A DNA stretch of 64,000 nt from Chelydra serpentina (lineage: Eukaryota; Chordata; Testudines; Chelydridae): NCBI GenBank assembly GCA_037349315.1, contig JBAIAC010000014.1:24529001-24593000 (forward strand), read 5' to 3'. The notes beneath the pieces were generated by a model, which did no database searches, had not been told where the DNA came from, and saw nothing but the letters and a program-made list of their open reading frames with translations. The translations under genes were made by a program, and so were the position numbers. This document shows positions 23,218 to 33,239 of the stretch, piece by piece; positions within the stretch are counted from its first letter, which is position 1; each line of letters begins with the position of its first letter.

Positions 23218-24797
23218 TAGGGTGACCAGACATCCCATTTTTAAAGGGACAGTCCTGTATTTTAGCCCTCCTGCAGGTGTCTTCAAATTGTCCCATATGT
23301 TCTGTTTCCCCCCTCATCAGTACTGGTGGGTCCTGCTGCTGGCTGGATCCCTGCTTGCCAGCCATCCGCCCACCAGCGGTGAGTGGTGGGGAGTCCAGTG
23401 GCTGATGATGGGGATGGGTGTGCAAGGCTGGTGGCAAGGCAAAGCTGCAGCATGTGGGGCTGGCTGCTCCTCTGCTGGTGCATTAGCGCAGCCCCCACTG
23501 TACGCTGGCTCTTGGCCAGCAGGGCCCTGCCCCCTGTCCCATTTCCATCCGGCTGTGACTGCGCGTTGTGGTGGCTTGTGACTGCAGGCATACTCCAGTC
23601 AGCAACCGGTTACGTGTCGCCTCTGCTGCCCACCCATCGGCCCTTTACATGCTCCCCCGCTTTCTGTCCTCTCCCTGCTTTGCCCCTTCACCTGCCTCCC
23701 CTAGTCCCGGTGTTCCTCCATATCTCCCCACACACACACACCCAGCGGGGCGCGTCCCACTCCCAACACTATGCGGAGAACCAGCCCCTGGTCCGAGTGC
23801 TCAGTTTACCAACAGCTGACAGGCTCTTTCCTTCCCCCAAAGGGGAAGCCTCTCCACCCCTCAGCTAAGCTCTGGAGTGGTGGTGGGGGAGGGAAGTGAT
23901 TTCCAGCCTGTTCATGCCCCGACTCTGCAGGCTCCATCGCACCCTCTTCACACACACCCTGCCCTGGGTCATGCCCCCCTAGGCACCCTCCCCTGCTGAG
24001 CCACCTTTCTGGCCAGGTTCGCTGAAGCCCCTGCAGTCAGGTTCCCTGGGCCCTGGTGCACAATGCATCCTTAGGGCTTAACTTGTTCCTGCCCATGCTG
24101 TAGTGAGGGGACAGGAGGCAGCTGGGTTATGTCGGTGGCCAGCAGCAGCCTGGAGGTGTTAGCTGCCTTTCGACACTATGCAGGCAGGAAGGGACAGGAG
24201 CTGCTTCCAGCCACGGGGTGGGGTGGGGTGGGTAGGAGATGAGCTCTGCAAAGACACGGGCCAGATCATTCCTTCCCCACCTCCTCCTACTCTGCATCTG
24301 TGAGCAGCTCCCTCCTGCACAATGCTGAAAGGCTGCTGCTGGCCACATTCTGGTGTGAACCCTGGCAGAAATCAGGGGAGGGGGGCCATGTGACCCTATG
24401 TGCCCCCCACATGTTGCCTCGGGGAGAGGCGGCACCAGATACCAGGAGAGGTGGGTCTGTCCCAGGGTCCCAGTCAGGCATAGAGGGTGGAGAGCGCCGG
24501 GCAGGGATGGTTGGGTTGGTCAGTCACCCCCCCTCCCCAACCCCCATGTGAAAGAGGTATACAGGAGTGTGTATCTGTGTCATCTCGCTCCTTGTGAAAC
24601 CTAAAGCCTTAAAGATGAGAAGGTAAATTAAAAGGATCCAACTACACAGTATTTCTTTTTAACAGGGGCTCAGTCAACTTGATGTTAATTTGAACGTTTG
24701 TACTGCATAGTTCTGATTGATTGCCATTGAACTCGCTTGAATATGACTAATTTTACCAGGTGTCCCGTATTCAGCACAGGGAAATATGGTCACCCTA
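23218..24797. mobile_element. hAT-type element, 1580 bp, TAGGGTGACCA ends
   Basis: The left end TAGGGTGACCAGACA and right end ATGGTCACCCTA are inverted repeats. The flanks ATTCTGAT (23210-23217) and GTTCTGAT (24798-24805) agree at 7 of 8 positions. The same ends define the 122-bp element at 34856-34977, so both belong to one family. The interior is GC-rich, carries CACACA and GGGGTGGGGTGGGG stretches, and has no transposase I can recognise. The open frames across it are unsupported. Confidence 0.85.
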
Positions 24798-24805
24798 GTT
24801 CTGAT

Positions 24806-25205
24806 CAGACTGTTTTGATTAAGGTGTCTGTCTTCTCAATAATGGCTGCACTTTGCTGCAGGAAGAACAGGTACATAGTGTTGAGAAGGGCTCTTCTCCA
24901 TCTGCGAGACACTGCTGATATATGTATATATGTGTGATAAAGCTCCATGGGATTTGTGTATATCAGGTACATGATGGCTGGGCATTGCATTCAATGTTGT
25001 TTCACACCTGACAAATTGCCCAACCGATATCATTGGAATCAAGGTAAAAAACCTACCAAATCTATGATGCAGGTTTTGATTCTTGAGCTGGCTCTAGTGT
25101 AATCCATGAACCTCCTGGTGGTTGTTGCTTAGAGTACTAATAAGAGCACTATGAGAATCTCCCCCATGACTCTTGCTATTCCTTGTGCCCCACCACAAGT
25201 GTTCC
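24806..25205. other. Non-coding, nothing recognised
   Basis: About 400 bp without a recognisable repeat or gene. Confidence 0.5.
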
Positions 25206-25234
25206 ACTAGCAGTAGCTTTCAGTGTAGTAGCCG

Positions 25235-25298
25235 TGTTAGTCTGTGTCAGCAAAACGAAAATAAGAAAGAAAAACTTGTAGCACCTTAGAGACTAACA
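25235..25298. promoter_or_regulatory. Terminal hairpin-forming inverted repeat of the PLE
   Basis: TGTTAGTCT (25235-25243) faces AGACTAACA (25290-25298), a perfect 9-bp inverted repeat with a 46-nt loop at the extreme 3' end. The same pair occurs at 60738-60746 with 60793-60801, and with one change at 8625-8633 with 8673-8681. Truncated PLE ends in this window stop inside the loop, before the outer strand. Confidence 0.7.
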
Positions 25299-25542
25299 AA
25301 TTTATTTCAGCATAAGCTTTCGTGGGTTAGAACCCACTTCATCGGATGCATGGAATGAAACATACAGTAGACAGATATTTATACAGTCAGAGAAACATGA
25401 TAAGGTGGAGGTGCATAGACCAACCTTAAGACGCTAATTAATTGAGAGGAACCATAACAGCAGGGGAAGAAAAACCTTCGAAGTGATAAAGAAGATGGCC
25501 ACACAGGTGTGAATGAGGATCGTTAATTTAAGGGAAATAGAT

Positions 25543-26369
25543 TCAATTAACGTAATGGCCAAGCCATTCCAAGTCCCTATTTAATCCTGAGGTGATGCAA
25601 TCTAGTTTGCATATCAATTCGAGTTCAACAGCTTCTCTTTGTAGCCTGTTTTTGGAGTAAATCTGTTGCAACACTGCGACCCTCAAGTCTGTCAATGAGT
25701 GGTTAGGGAGGTTGAAGTGTTCTCCTACTGGTTTTTGAATGTTATAATTCCTGATGTCAGATTTATGTCCATTTATTCTTTTGCGTAGAGACTGTCCGGT
25801 TTGGCCAATGTACATGGCAGAGGGGCATTGCTGGCACATGATGGCATATATCACATTGGTAGATGTGCAGGTGAATGAGCCCCTGATGGCGTGGCGGATG
25901 TGATTAGGCCCTGTGATGGTATCACTTGAATCGATATGTGGACAGAGTTGGCATCGGGCTTTGTTGCAAGGATAGGTTCCTGGGTTAGTGTTTTTGTTGT
26001 ATGGTGTGTGGTTGCTGGTGAGTATTTGCTTCAGGTTGGGGGGCTGTCTGTAAGCGAGGATTGGTCTGTCCCCCAAGATCTGTGAGAGTGAGGGATCATC
26101 TTTTAGGATAGGTTGTAGATCTTTGATGATGCACTGGAGAGGTTTTAGTTGGGGGCTAAAGGTGACGGCTAGTGGTGTTCTGTTATTTTCTTTTTTGGGC
26201 CTGTCTTGTAGTAGGTGACTCCTGGGTACTCTTTTGGCCCTGTCGATCTGTTTTTTTACTTCAGCAGGCGGGTATTGTAGTTGTAAGAATCCTTGATAGA
26301 GATCTTGTAGGTGTTTGTCTCTGTCTGAGGGATTGGAGCAAATGCGGTTGTATCTTAGAGCTTGGCTGT
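25543..26369 (-). pseudogene. Penelope-like polyprotein C-terminus with GIY-YIG endonuclease
   Basis: Read on the minus strand, the frame is open from about 26369 (AIVYSQALRYNRIC) to a stop at 25543-25545. The upstream 97 codons are the RT-to-endonuclease linker; the last 177 codons carry the endonuclease. Numbering from 26076: a CNKARCQLCPH cysteine/histidine cluster at 37-47, the GIY-type VIY at 75-77, a CQQC pair at 81-84, YIG at 89-91 followed by GQTGQSLRKRINGHK, and a conserved C-terminal LQREAVELELICK block. This is the endonuclease that nicks the target in EN+ PLEs. It has no start and no RT in the same orientation, so it is a fragment, though the reading frame is undamaged. Confidence 0.92.
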
Positions 26370-26382
26370 AAACAATGGCCTA

Positions 26383-26595
26383 ACACCCCTACTCTACTTG
26401 CACTACATTGATGATATCTTCATCATTTGGACCCATGGAAAAGAAGCCCTTGAGGAATTCCACCATGATTTCAACAATTTCCATCCCACCATCAACCTCA
26501 GCCTAGACCAGTCCACACAAGCGGTCCATTTCCTAGACACTACTGTGCTAATAAGCGATGGTCACATAAACACCACCCTATACCGGAAGTGTTTA
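26383..26595 (+). pseudogene. Penelope-like reverse transcriptase fragment
   Basis: The plus frame reads LLYLHYIDDIFIIW and then QAVHFLDTTV and TTLYRK. YIDD is the catalytic motif C of the PLE reverse transcriptase, and the LDTTV..LYRK stretch is its usual continuation. After LYRK the sequence jumps straight into the 3' UTR at about 26596, so the rest of RT and the endonuclease are missing. It lies opposite in strand to the endonuclease fragment at 25543-26369. Confidence 0.9.
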
Positions 26596-26730
26596 TCACT
26601 TCGAAGGTTTTTCTTCCCCTGCTGTTATGGTTCCTCTCAATTAATTAGCCTCCTAAGGTTGGTCTATGCACCTCCACCTTATCATGTTACTCTGACTGTA
26701 TAAATATCTGTCTACTGTAGGTTTCATTCC

Positions 26731-26772
26731 ATGCATCCGATGAAGTGGGTTCTAACCCACGAAAGCTTATGC
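26731..26772 (+). ncRNA. Hammerhead-ribozyme-like core in PLE 3' region
   Basis: GCAT, then CCGATGA (core CUGAUGA with U4 to C), an extra A, a perfect GTGGGT/ACCCAC stem with a TCTA loop, GAAA, then GCTTATGC. GCAT and ATGC form a 4-bp stem I, and AAGCTT is self-complementary, so stem III could form between two molecules. An extra A after the core is known from the chrysanthemum chlorotic mottle viroid hammerhead. The minus-strand twin is at 25310-25350. The U4 change makes activity doubtful. Confidence 0.6.
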
Positions 26773-26842
26773 TGAAATAAATTTGTTAGTCTCTAAGGTG
26801 CTACAAGTTTTTCTTTCTTATTTTCGTTTTACTAGCAGTAGC

Positions 26843-28786
26843 CTCTTTTATCTCCTTCGGAATGGTAGGTATACAGTCTCATGCCACACAGCTGAAGTAT
26901 GTTAGCTGGATAATATGGTGAGCTGGTGGCGACTGGCCTTTGCTAACACCTGCCTACCACCTCACACAGGCCCACATACTTCTCTGTCATCATGTGACTA
27001 AGCTGAACATTCAAGTCAAATCATAGCAATTATATGAATAAACAGGAAAAGTACAATATTTTTTAATAGTGGACCAGCTAACATGCTGATTTTTTGTGTG
27101 TAGTCTTTTTGTAGGAATTTTTTGGAAAAATCAAATTCTATGGAATAATGTGGCTTTGAAAAAGGCCTATTTTTTATTGAAGTATTAGAAATTTCTGTTG
27201 AGCTGTGATGCTGGCAATGTGTCATATCATAAATCTGTCATCACAATTTTATTTCTGCCCAACTGAACCAGCAAACATTTAGGCTTTGACAGGCTTAACA
27301 CAACCAGGTCAGGCTAATGGAGCTTTAACCAAACATTTACTGAACCCTAATTCCTACTAATTGGGAAGTGGGGCAGAGGGAATCCAAAAGCATAATGGAG
27401 AATGAATGAATCACATGACTGCTAATATTCCTGCAATCTGTAATACTTAGATCTTCTTTTCTGAAGTCACCCTTTTAAGATAGAATAGTCGAATGAAAAC
27501 AGGAAACAACCTGTTCAGGTAGTAAATTGCTACTGAAAAAAAGTTGAAGCTAATAAATACATAAAAGTTTTAGAGTTTTAATCATAATTATGCTTATCTT
27601 TTACATTGTTTTTCTTATGTGCTAATTGCAAACAAAAGTCCCTTTTTCTCTTTCATATCTGATCATTTTAAAGCTTTTTTTTTTTTTTAAATCCTACAAC
27701 AATTTCCTGCTGGGCCACTTCCAATCTTCTGCTGCACTGATGAAAGTAGGCAGGTGTAAAATGGAAGTTGCTATGTTAGCTAGTCTACTACATATTACAG
27801 AAATGAAGGCTTTTACAGGGAACCCATTTGTATTCACTCTGGATTTCAAAATTATTTCCATCCCCTGACAGCTTTTGGAATCTATGTTGCTATAAATGGA
27901 GGATTGCAGATGTGAGGGGAGCCTGCCAAGAGTCTGGAAAAGTGGCAGAAGCTGGTGTTGTCTGGTTTGATCAGGAAGGGGTTGACAATCGAGCAGTGAA
28001 ACAACCCTTTTTGTGTGATAAGACATATTTTCATTAATAGAGTATTAGTATGTATGATCTTTATTCATTTTGAATCTTGAATACAAGTATACTCATTAGC
28101 TTATGTACTGTAGCCTGGAAAGATTCACTGCAATGGCAGATCAGCATAGAACATGACAACAGAGTAGACCTGTTCTGGAATAGTACAGAGATGGAATTTA
28201 GTTTTATCATACTCTAGTTCTTATAAATCCAACTGGTCGTTTTCTATTTTTGGAAAGCTGGAAACTGTGCCTTCTTGTCTGTTTGGAAAATACATAGCAC
28301 ATTCATAGACATTACAAGAAGTAAATTATAATTACAACAAACTTAATCATAATTTGTCTTTTAATTTAGTATTCAATTGAATTCAGAGGTATAAATATTG
28401 CCAATACTTTCCCAATAAGTAAGCCAAAATACATACTTCAAAACTTCTCATTTCTTTAGTTGCCTATTGAATAGCCTTTTCGTTGTAGCCTATGACAGGT
28501 AGGGACATTATAGATTCAGAATGTTGAAAAGAACGTTACTTTGTATCTAGTGAAAGTTAATCTTAGGCTTCTTTGCCTTATGGTCATTAGTTGGTACATG
28601 TTTCTGGGCAGCAGCTTCGGGAACAATTTTGACCTCACACTGATGTAAATTAGATATAACACTATTACAGTCAATGAAACTACTTGTAATAATGGTGTGA
28701 GATTAGAAACAGGCCAAATGTCTTATTATTATCTAAATAATTTAGCAGACTTGACAACGTAATAATTAATAAATTATTATTATTAT
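26843..28786. other. Non-coding stretch, nothing recognised
   Basis: A+T-rich DNA. The 80-110 codon frames near 27626-28037 on both strands show no domain or family pattern. Confidence 0.45.
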
Positions 28787-29355
28787 GTCCTACTGCCATA
28801 CCACCTAACGTAAAATGGCTATCCATACCAGCTCTCATTAGCTAAGAACAGGCAGGCTGGATTAATGTGGGATGGGAGACATTCAAGGACACCTGGGTAG
28901 TACAGGCAGTGGTTTTGATAAGCCATCAGGTGTAATACTCTTTCCCCCCCCCCCCGCCCCCCGTGTTGGTACTTAACCAATGTCCCAGAAAGGTGGTAGA
29001 AATACTATGAGTCTGGAACTATCCTGTTTTGGATCCGACATAACATTTAGATCCTGATCATTTCAATAAAGTTTTCATGGAACTTTTTGTAACAGTAGGA
29101 ACATTAACCCCACAGTTAAGCTTGGACAGTGAAGCTGTACTTACCTGCATATCCTCCAAACCACAACAGTATACAGCATTCTTTTCTTGCTGTCCTAGCC
29201 TGTTAGGTAGTGTTGCTTTATATGTTGTTGAAGAGTCATCACATTCCAACTAGAGCTGGCTGAATTTCAGTGATGGCATAAATGTTTTTGAAGTTTGTAA
29301 AATACTTTGGGATCCTTTGAGTTGAATGACACTACAAGAAATATAAAATACTTTT
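28787..29355 (+). repeat. 5S rRNA-derived SINE (AmnSINE1/SINE3-like), degenerate
   Basis: 28787-28912 follows vertebrate 5S rRNA in order: CCTACTGCCATACCACC, a variable part, AGCTAAGAACAGGC (box A region), GCTGGATTAATGTGG, GATGGGAGAC (intermediate element to box C) and CACCTGGGTAGTAC. About 375 bp later comes a tail resembling conserved SINE ends (AAATACTTTGGGATCC.. with a short A+T end at about 29290-29355). A poly-C run (28944-28962) sits between. The 5S part alone could be a retropseudogene. Total length and tail favour a 5S-headed SINE. Confidence 0.6.
28944..28962. repeat. Poly-C tract
   Basis: A run of C broken by a single G. It is a simple low-complexity tract. Confidence 0.85.
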
Positions 29356-29695
29356 ATCAAGATGTCAGAAATAATGTCCAGAAAATTTTTCATTAATTCA
29401 GCAGCAGCTAAATACTAGTGCTGATCAGAGTTTAACATTTTTGTCTGGAAAAAAATCAAAATTTGAAAAATGATGTGTATATAAATGTAATTAAAAGTGT
29501 TCCAACAATGTATCTCAAAGAAAAATTTGGTCTTTTTACCCTTTTCCATAAAATTCAAAATGAAAAGTCTTTTCGAATAGAAAAATAAAAATTTGTTATT
29601 TCAAAAGAGTCATAGAATCATAGAATCTCAGGGTTGGAAGGGATCTCAGGAGGTCATCTAGTCCAACCCCCTGCTCAAAGCAGGACCAACCCCAA

Positions 29696-32545
29696 CTAGA
29701 TCATCCCAGCCAGGGCTTTGTCAAGCCTGACCTTAAAAACCTCTAAGGAAGGAGATTCCACCACCTCCCTAGGTAACCTATTCCAGTGCTTCACCACCCT
29801 ACTAGTGAAAAAGTTTTTCCTAATATCCAACCTAAACCTCCCCCTCTGCAACTTGAGACCATTACTCCTTGTTCTGTCATCTTCTACCACTGAGAACAGT
29901 CTAGATCCATCCTCTTTGGAACCCCCTTTTAGGTAGTTGAAAGCAGCTATCAAATCCCCCCTCACTCTTCTCTTCTGCAGGCTAAACAATCCCAGTTCCC
30001 TCAGCCTCTCCTCATAAGTCATGTGCTCCAGCCCCCTAATCATTTTTGTTGCCCTCCGTTGGACTCTTTCCAATTTATCCACATCCTTTTTGTAGTGTGT
30101 GGCCCAAAACTGGACACAGTACTCCAAATGAGGCCTCACCAGTGCCGAATAGAGGGGAATAATCACGTCCCTCGATCTGCTGGAAATGCCCCTACTTATA
30201 CAGCCCAAAATGCCGTTAGCCTTCTTGGCAACAAGGGCACACTGTTGACTCATATTCAGCTTTTCGTCCACTGTAACCCCTAGGTCCTTTTCTGCAGAAC
30301 TGCTGCCCAGCCATTCGGTCCCTAGTCTGTAGCAGTGCATGGGATTCTTCCGTCCTAAGTGCAGGACTCTGCACTTGTCCTTGTTGAACCTCATCAGATT
30401 TCTTTTGGCCCAATCCTCTAATTTGTCTAGGTCCCTCTGTATCCTGTCCCTACCCTCCAGCATATCAACCACTCCTCCCAGTTTAGTGTCATCTGCAAAC
30501 TTGCTAAGGGTGCAGTCCACACCATCCTCCAGGTCGTTGATGAAGATATTGAACAAAACCGGCCCCAGCACCGACCCTTGGGGCACTCCACTTGATACCG
30601 GCTGCCAACTAGACATGGAGCCATTGATCACTACCCGTTGAGCACGACCATCCAGCCAGTTTTCTATCCACCTTACCGTCCATTCATCCAGCCCATACTT
30701 CTTTAACTTGCTGGCAAGAACACTGTGGGAGACTGTATCAAAAGCTTTGCTAAAGTCAAGAAATAGCACATCCACTGCTTTCCCCTCGTCCACAGAGCCA
30801 GTTATCTCATCATAGAAGGCAATTAGGTTAGTCAGGTATGACTTGCTCTTGGTGAATCCATGCTGACTGTTCCTGATCACTTTCCCCTCCTTTAAGTGGT
30901 TCAGAATTGATTCCTTGAGGACCTGTTCCATGATTTTTCCAGGGACTGAGGGGAGACTGACTGGCCTGTAGTTCCCCGGATCTTCCTTCTTCCCTTTTTT
31001 AAATATGGGCACTACATTAGCTTTTTTCCAGTCATCCGGGACCTCCCCCGATTGCCATGATTTGTCAAAGATAATGGCCAATGGCTCTGCAATCACATCG
31101 GCCAACTCCTTTAGCACCCTCGGATGCAGTGCATCCGGTCCCATGGACTTGTGTTCGTCCAGCTTTTCTAAATAGTCCCGAACTACTACTTTCTCCACAG
31201 AGGGCTGGTCACCTCCTCCCCATACCGTGCTGCAGAGTGCAGCCGCCTGGGAGCTGACCTTGTCTGTGAAGAGAGAGGCAAAGAAAGCATTGAGTACACT
31301 AGCTTTCTCCACATCCTCTGTCACTAGGTTCCCTCCCTCATTCAGTAAGGGGCCCACACTTTCCTTGACCTTCTTCTTGTTGCTCACATACCTGAAGAAA
31401 CCCTTCTTGTTACTCCTAACATCTCCGGCTAGCTGCAACTCCAAGTGTGATTTGGCCTTCCTAATTTCACTCCTGCATGCCTGAACAATATTTTTATACT
31501 CCTCCCTGGTCATTTGTCCAATCTTCCACTTCTTGTAAGCTGCTTTTTTGTGGTTAAGACGAGCAAGGATTTCACTGTTAAGCCAAGCTGGTCGCCTGCC
31601 ATATTTACTTTTCTTTCTACACATCAGGATGGTTTGTTCCTGCAACCTCAATAAGGTTTCTTTAAAATACAGCCAGCTTTCCTCGACTCCTTTCCCCCTC
31701 ATGTTATTCTCCCAGGGGACCTTGCCCATCAGTTCCCTGAGGGAGTCAAAGTCTGCTTTTCTGAAGTCCAGGCTCTGTATTCTACTGCTCTCCTTTCTTC
31801 CTTGTGTCAGGATCCTGAACTCGACCATCTCATGGTCACTGCCTCCCAGGTTCCCATCCACTATTGCTTCCTCTACTATTTCTTCCCTGTTTGTGAGCAG
31901 CAGGTCAAGAAGAGCTTTTCCCCTAGTTGGTTCCTCCAGCACTTGCACCAGGAAATTGTCCCCTACACTTTCCAAAAACTTCCTGGATTGTCTGTGGACC
32001 GCTGTATTGCTCTCCCAGCAGATATCGGGGTGATTAAAGTCACCCATGAGAACCAGGGCCTGTGATCTAGTAACTTCTGTTAGTTGCTGGAAGAAAGCCT
32101 CGTCCACCTCATCCCCCTGGTCTGGTGGTCTGTAGCAAACTCCCACCACGACATTACCCTTGTTGCTCACACTTCTCAATTTAATCCAGAGACTCTCAGG
32201 TTTTTCTGCAGTTTCATACTGGAGCTCTGAGCAGTCATACTGCTCTCTTACATACAACGCAACTCCCCCACCTTTTCTGCCCTGCCTATCCTTCCTGAAC
32301 AGTTTATATCCATCCATGACAGTACTCCAATCGTGAGAGGTATCCCACCAAGTCTCTGTTATTCCAATTACGTCATAATTCCTTGACTGTGCCAGGACTT
32401 CCAGTTCTCCCTGCTTGTTCCCCAGGCTTCTTGCATTTGTGTATAGGCATTTAAGATAACTCACCGATTGTCCTGCTGTCCCAGTATGGGGCAGGAGCCC
32501 TCCCCTCTTGCACTCACCTACTTGTGCTTCCTCCCGGTATCCCAC
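29696..32545 (-). CDS. CR1 ORF2: AP-type endonuclease plus reverse transcriptase, 949 codons
   Basis: The protein nicks target DNA and copies the element's RNA at the nick. The N-terminal endonuclease shows TETWWD (63-68), GDFNHPD (168-174), LLDLLLTN (212-219) and GGSDHEMV (234-241). The reverse transcriptase shows NYRPVSL (525-531), [12 protein letters not shown] (596-607), [10 protein letters not shown] (653-662) and FADDTKL (683-689), with both aspartates of motif C present. The C-terminal region continues through [13 protein letters not shown] and [19 protein letters not shown]. No stop or frameshift was found over about 2.85 kb. The listed start is a GTG; the frame is open further upstream to about 32695 without an ATG, and the first in-frame ATG falls inside the endonuclease. 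The true initiation mechanism is therefore unclear. Confidence 0.95.
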   Translation of the reverse strand: MGYREEAQVGECKRGGLLPHTGTAGQSVSYLKCLYTNARSLGNKQGELEVLAQSRNYDVIGITETWWDTSHDWSTVMDGYKLFRKDRQGRKGGGVALYVREQYDCSELQYETAEKPESLWIKLRSVSNKGNVVVGVCYRPPDQGDEVDEAFFQQLTEVTRSQALVLMGDFNHPDICWESNTAVHRQSRKFLESVGDNFLVQVLEEPTRGKALLDLLLTNREEIVEEAIVDGNLGGSDHEMVEFRILTQGRKESSRIQSLDFRKADFDSLRELMGKVPWENNMRGKGVEESWLYFKETLLRLQEQTILMCRKKSKYGRRPAWLNSEILARLNHKKAAYKKWKIGQMTREEYKNIVQACRSEIRKAKSHLELQLAGDVRSNKKGFFRYVSNKKKVKESVGPLLNEGGNLVTEDVEKASVLNAFFASLFTDKVSSQAAALCSTVWGGGDQPSVEKVVVRDYLEKLDEHKSMGPDALHPRVLKELADVIAEPLAIIFDKSWQSGEVPDDWKKANVVPIFKKGKKEDPGNYRPVSLPSVPGKIMEQVLKESILNHLKEGKVIRNSQHGFTKSKSYLTNLIAFYDEITGSVDEGKAVDVLFLDFSKAFDTVSHSVLASKLKKYGLDEWTVRWIENWLDGRAQRVVINGSMSSWQPVSSGVPQGSVLGPVLFNIFINDLEDGVDCTLSKFADDTKLGGVVDMLEGRDRIQRDLDKLEDWAKRNLMRFNKDKCRVLHLGRKNPMHCYRLGTEWLGSSSAEKDLGVTVDEKLNMSQQCALVAKKANGILGCISRGISSRSRDVIIPLYSALVRPHLEYCVQFWATHYKKDVDKLERVQRRATKMIRGLEHMTYEERLRELGLFSLQKRRVRGDLIAAFNYLKGGSKEDGSRLFSVVEDDRTRSNGLKLQRGRFRLDIRKNFFTSRVVKHWNRLPREVVESPSLEVFKVRLDKALAGMI

Positions 32546-32589
32546 TTCCCCACTTACCTCGGGGCTTTGGTCTCCTTCCCCCGGTGAAC

Positions 32590-32697
32590 CTAGTTTAAAG
32601 CCCTCCTCACTAGGTTGGCCAGCCTGCTTCCAAAGATGCTCTTCCCTCTCTTCGTCAGGTGGAGCCCGTCTCTGCCTAGCACTCCTTCTTTCATTTC
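32590..32697 (-). pseudogene. CR1 ORF1 C-terminus (esterase-like end), truncated
   Basis: The minus strand, in a frame different from ORF2, reads [19 protein letters not shown] and then [12 protein letters not shown] with a stop at 32590-32592. The DGLHL..G motif matches the C-terminal catalytic Asp/His block of the SGNH esterase domain found in CR1-type ORF1 proteins. Only about 35 codons remain because the insertion is 5'-truncated. It overlaps the open upstream part of the ORF2 frame by about 100 nt. Confidence 0.75.
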
Positions 32698-33239
32698 ATA
32701 ATGAAATGTTTCATTTTTTCAGATTTTTGTTTGTTTGATTGATTTGTTTTTATGCTAACAATTCTGCAAATATAATGCAAATTCATTAATGTGCATTTTT
32801 CAATTACAAAATATTTCATCTATAAAAATTAATCCAGTTGTCTACATACACTATATAACAATAAAGGTATTGTGGAAAATGACTGTGCATAAAGCTATAA
32901 TCTTGAGTCTTGGTATGAACCACTAATTAACTAAGTGCTGAGATGTATGACTAACTTTCCAAACACAAAATGGTGGACATGTTATATATTTACATGCCAT
33001 TGCATACTCTGCATTTGCTTGCCTCAGCTACAAAGTTTGAGGTGTTCATATTTGGATTTTGGACTGAAGCCTGAAACGAAGTTCTGTTATGTTTCAGATA
33101 CATGGAAGGGGTTTGGGGCCCGAATAGTGATATGTATTTAATTGGACTACAATTATGGCTTCAAAATTGGCTGAACCTTGATGAAAACTACAGTAATATA
33201 ATTCCCTTTTCTTAGACCCTAGACCTGAGCTATTGTAAT

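Larger units (their letters stand above)
25218..26830. mobile_element. Penelope-like element made of two opposed partial copies
   Basis: The unit is bracketed by a perfect 12-bp duplication, ACTAGCAGTAGC (25206-25217 and 26831-26842). The left part (25218 to about 26375) is the 3' portion of a PLE on the minus strand: linker, GIY-YIG endonuclease, stop, 3' UTR and full terminus. The right part (about 26380-26830) is on the plus strand: an RT segment with YIDDIF, a deletion that removes the endonuclease, then the same 3' UTR and a terminus about 35 nt short. The two 3' UTRs (25218-25480 and 26596-26830) are inverted and nearly identical. One duplication around both copies means a single insertion event. 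Confidence 0.92.
29608..32697 (-). mobile_element. Young CR1 LINE, 5'-truncated in ORF1, ORF2 intact
   Basis: The plus-strand start, TCATAGAATCATAGAATC, is the reverse complement of the ATTCTATG-type 3' repeat that CR1 uses for target-primed reverse transcription. The element runs through a 3' UTR-like end, an uninterrupted ORF2 and the last codons of ORF1, and is truncated at about 32690-32697. No clear target duplication was seen. Over 975 bp it matches the nested copy at 51989-52963 with only about eight differences, so both copies are young. It lies in an A+T-rich host segment with other repeat-like words. Confidence 0.95.

Noticed and set aside
28787..28912. Functional 5S rRNA gene
   Set aside because: Too many changes and gaps relative to vertebrate 5S rRNA, and no terminator T-run directly after it.
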